Of a stretch of DNA of 64,000 nt, positions 56,278 through 64,000 are shown one piece after another. The stretch comes from Eudasyphora cyanicolor. Lineage: Eukaryota > Arthropoda > Insecta > Diptera > Muscidae. The position numbers and the translations under genes were made by a program. Below the pieces are notes generated by a model. It worked only from the letters and a program-made list of their open reading frames with translations. It searched no databases and was not told the origin of the DNA. Location: contig OZ005736.1 in the NCBI GenBank assembly GCA_963930755.1, forward strand, positions 54,540,757 to 54,604,756. Reading direction: 5' to 3'. Positions within the stretch are counted from its first letter, which is position 1. Each line of letters begins with the position of its first letter.

Positions 56278-56705
56278 TTAAGAGAATATGTCTATCAAAC
56301 GTTGGCCGCGGCTATTTTCGATGACTCGTTCGAGCATTTCGACTGGTAACTGGCGAATGACACGCGTGGTGTTTTGCTCTAAGGCCTGAATCGAAGCGGG
56401 TTTGTCCGCATAAACTTTAGACTTTACATATCCCCACAGGAAAAAGTGTAACGGTGTGATATCACACGATCTTGGTGGCCAATCGACCGGCCCAAAACGT
56501 GGAATTATTTGCTCACCGAAGAGTTCTCTCAATAAATCCATTGATTGATTCGATGTGTGGGAAGTGGCGCCGTCTTGTTGAAACCAAATGTCGCCGAGAT
56601 CACGAGCTTCAATTTCAATCATCAAATAGTCGGTTATCATGGCACGATAACGGTCACCATTGACGGTTACGTTCTCACCGGCATCATTTTTGAAGAAATA
56701 TGGAC
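56278..56705 (-). pseudogene. DD41D-type transposase, C-terminal part, with D-to-H active-site change
   Basis: The minus strand reads TGIIGPYFFKNDAGENVTVN, IWFQQDGATSHTSNQSMDLL and RSCDITPLHFFLWGY. Counting from QQD to the position after TPL gives 41 intervening residues, the DD41D spacing. The third catalytic Asp (PLDFFLW in the 34.7-kb copy) is His here. The frame runs to 56,278 with a shortened C-terminus. The N-terminal two thirds are missing except for a scrap at 57,868-57,918. Confidence 0.88.
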
Positions 56706-56852
56706 CGATGATTCCGGTACGTCGGATCGGGAATCGGTCAATGGAAAAAAGATAGCTCTTAACGAGAGCTAAAATATTGCTCATGGGTGTCAAGGAAAGA
56801 TTTTCTTGATTTAAAAAAAATGGACTAAGCGCAATTGGTGAACGATTATTTA

Positions 56853-57863
56853 TACCCTACTCCACACGGTGGTACAGGGTATTATAAGTTTGTTTCACGG
56901 CAGATGTTCGTAACACCTGAAAATAACACAGCTAGACCCACCTTAAAGTACACCAATCGACTCAGAATCACTATCTGAGTCCATTTAAGCATGTCTGTCC
57001 GTCCGTTTGTCCATGTAAAGTTGTTCGTCGACTACAGGTCGCAATTTCACTCCGATCGTTCTGAAATTTTGCAGTTTAGAGTATTTCGCAGCTGTTAAGA
57101 TCGCTATTGAATTTGGTTGAAATCGGTTCAGATTTAGAATGGTAGAGTTTCTTGATCCATGAACCAACATTGCCGAATTTGAAGAAAATCGGTTAAGATT
57201 TAGCTATAGCTCCCACATATATGTTTCGTCCGATTTGGTCATTTAGTCCTATAAAAGCTGTATTTTACATCCAATCGTTTTGAAATTTAGAATGGTAGAG
57301 TTTCTTGATCCATGAACCAACATTGCCGAATTTGAAGAAAATCGGTTAAGATTTAGCTATAGCTCCCATATATATGTTTCGTCCGATTTTGCTCCTTATT
57401 CCTGAAGAAGCTGTACTTTACATCCAATCATTTTGAAATTTAGAATGGTAAAGTTTCTTGATCCATAAACCAACACTACCGAATTTGAAGAAAATCGGTT
57501 AAGATTTAGCTACAGCTCCCATATATATGTTTCGTCCGATTTGGCCCTTTAGTTCTATAGAAGCTGTATTTTACATCCAATCGTTTTGAAATTTAGAATG
57601 GTAGAGTTTCTTTATTCATGAACCAACATTGCCGAATTTGAAGAAAATCGGTAAAGATTTAGCTATATCCAATCGTTGTTATACCCTACACCACACTGTG
57701 GTACAGGGTATTATTTAAGTATTAAATGTCCCAAAAGTACATTTATGTAAACAATTTATACATGAATTACAAAGTTTATATATCGGAGTTATTCAATATT
57801 ACGAGAGTGGTGTAGGGTATAATATAGTCGGCCCCGCCCGACTTTAGCCTTTCCTTACTGGTT
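56853..57863 (+). mobile_element. Composite INE-1-like element, family B2, copy g, inside the DD41D relic
   Basis: TATACCCTACTCCACACGGT start, GTCY stretch (56,996-57,014) and tandem units with ATATATGTTTCGTCCGATTT. At 57,679 comes a second internal 5' end (TATACCCTACACCACACTGT) of a family B element with its own short body, and the common 3' hairpin AGTCGG-CCCCGC-CCGACT with CTTTCCTTACTGG. It separates two parts of a DD41D transposase. Confidence 0.82.
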
Positions 57864-57867
57864 TGAT

Positions 57868-57918
57868 AATAAAACTGAATAATTTGTAAACGTTGTTCAG
57901 GCGTATGTCTTTCCATGA
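57868..57918 (-). pseudogene. DD41D-type transposase N-terminal scrap
   Basis: The minus strand from ATG at 57,918 reads MERHTPEQRLQIIQFYYQ, equivalent to MDRLTPEQRLQIVKLNYE of the 34.7-kb copy. The INE-1-like copy g begins at the next codons. Confidence 0.8.
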
Positions 57919-58079
57919 TGAAATGCCAAACAATCTATATATATAAAGAAGAATGTGTGTTTGTTTGTTGGTTTGTTTGTTTGTTGGTTTGTTTGTACCG
58001 TATAGACGCCTAAACGGCTGAACCGATCTTCTTGAAATTTTCACAGAATGTACATGTGTGGGGCGTGGTGAAAATAGGG

Positions 58080-58605
58080 TACTTGAATTTTCGATATATG
58101 AAGTGGGCGTGGCCCCGCCCACATAAGACAAATTTTAAAATTGAGATATCTTGCACAATTTGTTAGTGAGAGTGCTGCAATTTTGTACATATGTATCTGG
58201 TGGCAGTCTACGTGATTGGTCCAAAAATGGGCGGGATCGGACCAATGGGCGTGGCCCCGCCCATATAAGCCAAATTTTGAATTTGAGATATCTTGCACAA
58301 TTTGTTAGCGAGAGAACTGTAATTTTGTTTATATATATCTGGAGGCAGTCTACGTGATTGGTCCAAAAATGGGCGGGTCAGACTAATGGGCGTGGCCCCG
58401 CCCCATTAAGCTAAATTTTGAAATCGAGATATCTTGCACAATTTGTTAGCAAGAGAGCTGTAATTTTGTGTATATATATCTGCTGGCGACTTACGTGATT
58501 GGTCAAAAAATGGGCGGGATCGGACCAATGGGCGTGGCCCCGCCCATATAAGCCAAATTTTGAATTTGAGATATCTTGCACAAGTTGTTAGTGAGAGAAC
58601 TAGAA

Positions 58606-58645
<40 letters not shown>

Positions 58646-58660
58646 AGGCAGTCTACGTGA
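58080..58660 (+). repeat. 142-bp satellite, four units
   Basis: The landmark GGGCGTGGCCCCGCCC is at 58,105, 58,247, 58,388 and 58,530 (spacing 142, 141, 142). Each unit also has GAGATATCTTGCACAATTTG and CAGTCTACGTGATTGGTCCA. Preceded by a TTTGTTTG-rich lead (57,955-58,005) and the block CGCCTAAACGGCTGAACCGA. Confidence 0.93.
58609..58642. repeat. (TA)n microsatellite
   Basis: Pure TA run of about 17 units inside the last satellite unit. Confidence 0.95.
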
Positions 58661-58671
58661 TTGGTCCAAAT

Positions 58672-58836
58672 TGCTTACAAATTGGACCGAACGTGTAGGA
58701 TACTGCATGGCCAGCCGAGGCAGCCATTTGAATGAAATTATTTTCCATTATTAACCGGAAGGATTGTACTTTCAAATAAAAAAAGAAATTTAAGAAAATA
58801 TTCAGTAGTTTTTTTTATAGCATTTTCAAAAAAAAA
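58672..58836 (+). pseudogene. Tc1/mariner-type transposase C-terminus and 3' UTR
   Basis: The plus frame reads NWTERVGYCMASRGSHLNEI then IFHY and TAA at about 58,750-58,752, a typical transposase C-terminal tail. The A/T-rich 3' UTR (CCGGAAGGATTGTACTTTCA) is interrupted at 58,837 by INE-1-like copy h and appears to resume at 60,098 (GTTATTTGGCGGACCC). All upstream coding sequence is gone. Confidence 0.65.
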
Positions 58837-60097
58837 CCAGTAAGGAAAGGCTAAAGTCGGGCGGTGCCGACTATATAATACCCTACACCACTCTCGTAAT
58901 ATTGAATAACTCTGATATATAAATTTTGTAATTCATGTATAAATTGTTTACATAAATTTACTTTTGGGACATTTTATACTTAAATAATACCACAGTGTGG
59001 TGTAGGGTATAAAAACGATTGGATCTAAAGAGCCAAATCGGATGAAACATATATATGGGAGCTATAGCTAAATCTTTACCGATTTTCTTCAAATTCGGCA
59101 ATGTTGGTTCATGAATCAAGAAACTCTACCATTCTAAATTTCAAAACGTTTGGATGTAAAATATAGCTTCTATAGAACTAAAGGGCCAAATCGGACGAAA
59201 CATATATATGGGAGCTATAGCTAAATCTTAACCGATTTTCTTCAAATTCGGCAGTGTTGGTTCATGGATCAAGAAACTCTACCATTCTAAATTTCAAAAT
59301 GATTGGATGTAAACAGGACTAAAGAGAAAAATCGGACGAAACATATATATGGGAGCTATAGCTAAATCTTAACCGATTTTCTTCAAATTCGGCAATGTTG
59401 GTTCATTGATCAAGAAACTCTACCATTCTAAATTTCAAAACGATCGGATGTAAAATACAGCTTCTATAGGACTAAAGGGCCAAATCGGACGAAACATATA
59501 TATGGGAGCTATAGCTAAATCTTAACCGATTTTCTTCAAATTCGGCAATGTTGGTTCATGGATCAAGAAACTCTACCATTCTCAATTTCAAAACGATTGG
59601 ATGTAAAATACAGCTTCTACAGGACTAAAGAGAAAAATCGGACGAAACATATATATGGGAGCTATAGCTAAATCTTAACCGATTTTCTTCAAATTCGGCA
59701 ATATTGGTTCATGGATCAAGAAACTCTACCATTCTAAATTTCAAAACGATTGGATGTAAAATACATCTTCTATAGGACTAAAGGGCCAAATCGGACGAAA
59801 GATATATATGGGAGCTATATCTAAATCTGAACCGATTTTAACCAAATTCAATAGCGATCTTAACAGCCGCGAAATACTTTAAACCGCAAAATTTCAGAAC
59901 GATCGGAGTGAAATTGCGACCTGTAGTCGACGAACAACTTTACATCTTTAACATCTTTAAATCGACTCAGCTAGTGATTCTGAGTCGATCGGTATACTTT
60001 AAGGTGGGTCTAGCTGTGTTATTTCCAGGTGTTACAAACATCAGCCGTGAAACAAACTTATAATACCCTGTACCACAGTGTGGTGTAGGGTATAAAA
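58837..60097 (-). mobile_element. Composite INE-1-like element, family B2, copy h
   Basis: The mirror of copy g: CCAGTAAGGAAAGGC with hairpin AGTCGG-GCGGTG-CCGACT, the short internal family B body ending GTGTGGTGTAGGGTAT at 59,010, then six units with CATATATATGGGAGCTATAG at 59,048, 59,201, 59,342, 59,495, 59,648 and 59,801 (153-bp steps, one of 141), and the end CACAGTGTGGTGTAGGGTAT. The GTCY array is reduced to almost nothing. Confidence 0.9.
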
Positions 60098-60371
60098 AGT
60101 TATTTGGCGGACCCTTTATTACAAACTGATGTGCATATATACAGATCTCGGATGATCACCGGATGTGCTTTTACGCCAAGTGATTTCTGATCACATTGCC
60201 GCTGAGTCTCCGATAACAGCTACAAAGCTGAGTGCTGCATAAAAGCCGGACTTTCACAGAATAGGATTTTGGCCAGTGGTAAGTTCTCGCGCTATTAAAA
60301 CCGTGAGTGTTACTTTTATCCTTTCATAAGCCTGTTACATTTTTTTGTGTCTCAGACCTAAAAATTATTTT
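60098..60371. other. Flank of the Tc1/mariner-type relic and unassigned DNA
   Basis: The first about 25 bp look like the continuation of the interrupted transposon 3' end. The rest is unrecognised. Confidence 0.4.
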
Positions 60372-60803
60372 TATACCCTCCACCATAGGATGGAGGTATA
60401 TTCATTTTGTCACTCCGTTTGTAACACCTCTAAATAAAGTATATATATTCTTAATTGTCGTAAAATTCTAATACGATTTAGCCATGTCCGCCTGTCCGTC
60501 CGTCCGTTGTAATCACGCTACAGTCCGTAATAATATAGCTAGGTTGATAAAATTTGGTATAAATATTTCTTATAGTTGCAGGTTATTTTCGATTGCAAAT
60601 GGGCGATATCGGTCCATATTTAGATATAGCTCCCATATATAGCATCTAACTTGTTGTGATTCCTACTGTTCTCATCGACTATATTTTTTTGTGTTTTTCG
60701 GTGTTATTTTCTTTAGGTTTGAGTTATTTTGTGAGGTCACATGCTATCCATGGTGGAGGGTATATAAGATTCGGCATGGTCGAACTTAACGCTTTTACTT
60801 GTT
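60372..60803 (+). mobile_element. INE-1-like element, family C, copy 6 (complete, about 430 bp)
   Basis: The best family C copy: TATACCCTCCACCATAGGAT start, CACTCCGTTTGTAACACCTC, TAGCCATGTCCGCCTGTCCG, TAATCACGCTACAGTCCGTA, GCTCCCATATATAGCATCTA, GGTGGAGGGTATATAAGATT, and end GAACTTAACGCTTTTACTTG. The start, GTCY core and end closely follow the Drosophila INE-1 layout. Confidence 0.9.
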
Positions 60804-60829
60804 TTGTATAGATTTGGCATGCTGTTATA

Positions 60830-61245
60830 TAAAATCAAAACCAAACATTTTTTATGGAAATTTTTTTTAGAAAATGTTTTATTAAAAATACTATTATCCT
60901 TAAAGGTACCCTTAGTATTTGCACTATAATATTTGGAGTATATGCCCGATCAGGTCGACTTATACTTTAAATTGAAGCTATTAATGTGGGCTAACAATGG
61001 AAATATCTCTTTCACTTAGAAATAGTGGTTAAGTAACAGTCATTAAACAAAATTGGAAAAAGTAGATTTAAAAAAAAAATCCTGGGACGAAAAAAATCAT
61101 AAAAAATAGAAAACAATATTTTATTTTATTTTTTAAAAGTTTGTATCCTAGCGAAGAAAATAATGCCTATTTCAAAAAAAAATTTTTGGATAAATATAGC
61201 CCCCTTGGTAAAGGTAAGAGAATTTCAAAAAAAAAATTTTAATTT
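60830..61245 (+). repeat. Dispersed repeat K, copy 3
   Basis: Shares blocks with 24,930-25,165 and 48,560-48,920, and is the reverse complement of 50,340-50,720. It lies directly downstream of the gene-family remnant on the minus strand. Confidence 0.65.
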
Positions 61246-61278
61246 CTGTAGCGATTTTATTTGTTACTTTTATTCATT

Positions 61279-62130
61279 TTATGTACATTTGAGTTTATTT
61301 ACATGTACAAGTTTCATTTGTTGACGTTTGTAGATTTCGGAATCGTTTTCTCTAATGAGGAACCAAATATAATCTCCCATCATTCTTGTAATTGTGTGTA
61401 AGGTATAAGTATCACGGACCCTATAATATGATATGGTAACATCTGGGGCCAAAATATTGTACTGTTTCATCCGAGATGCAAGTAGTTCTGCCTTATCTTT
61501 TGTCAGTTCCAAATCGTTTACTAGATCATTGAGTTGAAACTGAGTTAAAAGCGATGACTTCTGACTCAAACTTGAATCGCTCCGAGTTGAGTACTCAGTT
61601 GAACTTGATGATGTTTCCCTAATTAGGCTGTTAGCTGTACTTGGACACTTGGTATTTAGTATTGTTTCCGACTGTGCAACTGGCAAAGTGACAGATTGTA
61701 CTTCAGCTTTATTCCAGCGAATGCTCCTTCCTACTCCAATCTGTTTACTTAGACAAAAATAGCAGTCCGTATCGTGAATGAATGCTTGTCTCCAAATCAT
61801 TGGCATTTCAAATTGCACGCGATGTCTAAAATTAAAACGGTTTAATCCACAAAACATTGTAATACATTAATTGTAAAGTACTTACCGCATGCTTCCACTT
61901 TTCCATCGAGTAAGATTTACATGGCACGAATTACACAAAATACTAGGTGTACACGGTTCGTTCATATTTTTAACTCGTATACCAAAATATTGCACATATA
62001 TTTCTTCTATTATTTTACTAAAAGCACGTCGATTTTTTTAATTACATATTTTCCACAGAGGTAGCTGAAATTGTGGGGATCATTTACACATTGGAAAGTT
62101 CTTTGCCTTTTACTCATACTTCGAAATATA
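61279..62130 (-). pseudogene. Multicopy arthropod gene family, degenerate copy 2 with intron
   Basis: Minus strand, two exons. Exon 1 (to 61,886) reads MSKRQRTFQCVNDPHNFSYL, CGKYVIKKID, then, after a one-base shift, KIIEEIYVQYFGIRVKNMNE and CNSCHVNLTRW. The intron (61,826-61,885, 60 bp) is GTAAGT...TTTTAG. Exon 2 reads FEMPMIWRQAFIHDTDCYFC, a Ser-rich stretch and LVNDLELTKDKAELLASRMK. It then jumps by internal deletion from YYRVRDT to the C-terminal MMGDYIWFLIREND. The Cys pairs (CGKY, CNSC, CYFC) suggest a metal-binding N-terminal region. The central several hundred codons present in relatives are absent. Confidence 0.75.
61826..61885 (-). other. 60-bp intron in gene-family copy 2
   Basis: Donor GCG|GTAAGT and acceptor TTTTAG|ACATC on the minus strand. 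The orthologous intron is also present in copy 1, so the copies spread as DNA, not as processed retrocopies. Confidence 0.75.
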
Positions 62131-63079
62131 ACTTTATAATATTTTTAAGAATATCGAATTATCTCTTTAATGCGCTGAATTACACTAATTTATTAATAAG
62201 AAATTACATTCATAAATTCCGGATTTAATGTACATAAGTTACCTGTAGCTGGCAAAATGATAAACGATATATTTTCACAGTTCTTCCATCTCTAAGTCAA
62301 AGTACTGAATCTCATATTCAATTATCTAACAAGCTTTCTTGTTTTATTTTACCCATACCCACACATATCCAGCATTGATTATGTACCTTAAGAAAAAAAT
62401 GCTTTTGGAAAAATTAACGTTTTCTATAATTCGGAAAAAATCCAGCTACTTATTTAAGTAATTCAACGTTTTTTAAATATGATGATTCATCCATACCCCG
62501 AAACAACTATATTGTAATAATATATTTTGTTTACATTTAGCTCTTCATCTTTTGTATACCGTTTTTTAATCCATGTATGATACGGGTGTTATTTTAATAA
62601 ACTATCGAATATTTATCCCACACTATAAAGTTCTTCTTTCGATTTACTCCTTTACTCATTTCATTATTGTTAAATTCCTATTATCGAAGCATTTCCCACA
62701 TTGTCTTATACTATTCGGACTATCGCAAAAGTCTTAATTAAGAACGTTGCTTAATTTTGAGATATTAATGTTCTCGAGAAATTGCTAAATTTATAAAAAT
62801 TACTTCATTTTGCATTCCTTGTGAAAACCTATGTTCACAAGTATGTTTGTGTGGTAAGAATATGGCGTGAAAATAGCAAATTTATTCATCATTATACATA
62901 CAACCACACATGTATGTTGAAATGGGCAACTGTGGGGCCCTGACAAAACGACATATCCACAGACGCAAAAAATAAACATTTGTGAATATTTTATTAAAAT
63001 TTGTTTATTTTATTAAAATTTGTTTATATGTAAGCGCATTCTTTGACATTGTATAAATATATATGAACTATCTGGACCC
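62131..63079. other. AT-rich DNA, nothing recognised
   Basis: No gene or repeat recognised except short A/T runs. Confidence 0.5.
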
Positions 63080-63640
63080 GGACCACTTCGTTGCCCCAGA
63101 CGTAGATTTCCGATCCCCTCCATTTTGGGACCAATCACTAATACTGCCACCAAATACATACACATAAAATAACAGCACTCTCGCTAACACAACTAACAGA
63201 CGTTTAACAGTCTATCAATTTTAAAACATGGCAAATATGGGCGGGGTCACGCCTATTGGTCCAATCACGCCCAATTGTCCAATTACGTGGATTGGCGTCA
63301 AATGCACATTCAAAAAATTACAGCACTCTCGCTAACAAATAGATATCTCAATTTCACAATTTGTCTTATATTGGCGGGCCACGCTCATTAGTCTGATCCC
63401 TTCCAATTTTGACCAATCGCGTAGGCTCCCTCCAAATACATATACACAAAATTACTGCACTCTCGCTAACAAATTGTGCAAGATATCTCAATTTCAAAAT
63501 TTGGCTTATGTGGGCGGGGCCACTTCCATTGGTCCGACTCAGACCTTTTTTTCTCAATATCAAAACTTGGCTCATATGGGCGGGTCCACTCCCACTTGAT
63601 ATCGGAGATGTTTCGGGAATTTTCTTGAGTATTCTTCTTG
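63080..63640 (-). repeat. 142-bp satellite family, second locus (inverted)
   Basis: Three to four diverged units in reverse: TTACTGCACTCTCGCTAACA, TTGTGCAAGATATCTCAATT, TATGTGGGCGGGGCCAC. Same family as 58,080-58,660. Confidence 0.85.
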
Positions 63641-63784
63641 TGAAATATATATATATAAGGGCAAATGTTTATATATTTTGTTTTGATACAAATAATTTTT
63701 TCAGATTTGAAAAAATCATCTTCGATTTCTTTACCTCATAGAGACAGCAAATTTAAACCTGGGCGGAAAATTGGTGGCATTAGT

Positions 63785-64000
63785 ATACAGGGTTGCCCAT
63801 ATTCGACGGACCCATCTGGCAACGCCATAACTTTTGACAGAGATGTCAGATCGCTTAATGACATACCGCGTTTGAAGCGTCAGTCCAAGCAGATTTTTAC
63901 CATGGAACAATACACGCCACGCGAGCGCTCTGAAATAGTTGAAATTTACATTCAACAGAAGAAGTCAATTGTGAAAACTCAACGTGCTTTTAAAATATTA
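63785..64000 (+). mobile_element. Tc1/mariner-type element, 5' end (runs off the window)
   Basis: CAGGGTTGCCCATATTCGAC at 63,786 looks like a terminal repeat. A leader of about 110 bp then precedes the transposase ATG at 63,902. Confidence 0.6.
63902..64000 (+). CDS. Transposase N-terminus (partial at window end)
   Basis: 33 codons, uninterrupted: MEQYTPRERSEIVEIYIQQK, then SIVKTQRAFKIL. This is the first helix-turn-helix of a Tc1/mariner-superfamily DNA-binding domain, comparable to MDRLTPEQRLQIV in the DD41D copy. It may be from the same family as the C-terminal scrap at 58,672, which cannot be tested here. Confidence 0.7.
   Translation, partial: MEQYTPRERSEIVEIYIQQKKSIVKTQRAFKIL

Overview
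This window looks like intergenic or heterochromatin-like DNA from a higher fly (Diptera, most likely a calyptrate such as a muscid or blowfly). It is AT-rich and I recognise no intact host gene in it. The fly assignment is an inference. It rests on many INE-1/DINE-1-type elements (Helitron-derived, with GTCY microsatellite cores of the kind called mini-me in Diptera), a BEL/Pao LTR retrotransposon, Jockey-like and RNase H-bearing LINEs, a Penelope-like fragment, and DD34D, DD41D and Tc1-like transposon relics.

Layout. 0-12 kb: INE-1-like copies of three families (A, B, C), with a DD34D mariner nested in a B relic (2.5-3.7 kb), a mariner scrap in a C copy (4.6 kb), a 219-bp tandem duplication (6.65 kb) and a long (GACA)n array (8.1 kb). 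12-15 kb: a Tc1-like scrap and an internally deleted Jockey-clade LINE. 15.8-24.8 kb: a complete BEL/Pao element on the minus strand with 435-bp LTRs, a 5-bp target duplication (ATTGC) and an extra 3' ORF. 25-33 kb: INE-1-like copies and inverted dispersed repeats. 34-37.6 kb: a LINE split by a DD41D transposon. 38.1-40.2 kb: a near-perfect palindrome with 976-bp arms and a 121-bp spacer. 41.3-42.3 kb: a Penelope-like fragment ending in a GIY-YIG domain. 43-48.5 kb: INE-1-like copies cutting a transposase relic, and a fold-back. 49.2-50.9 kb and 60.8-62.1 kb: two inverted copies of a degenerate, intron-containing arthropod gene family. 52.7-56.2 kb: a 1.1-kb tandem/inverted repeat complex. 56.3-60.1 kb: a second DD41D relic and two inverted composite INE-1-like copies around a 142-bp satellite. 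63-64 kb: the satellite again, inverted, then the 5' end of another Tc1/mariner-type element running off the window.

The most unusual item is the BEL/Pao element. Its intact 271-codon 3' ORF repeats the zinc-knuckle block of its own Gag, column for column without gaps, and then carries a retropepsin-like domain whose catalytic Asp-Ala-Gly motif is gone. The ORF sits in the place of env and directly follows a good splice-acceptor sequence. The element's pol has three lesions, although the two LTRs differ at only about six positions.

Coordinates of repeat copies are by eye and may be off by a few bases. Divergence and family placement were not computed.
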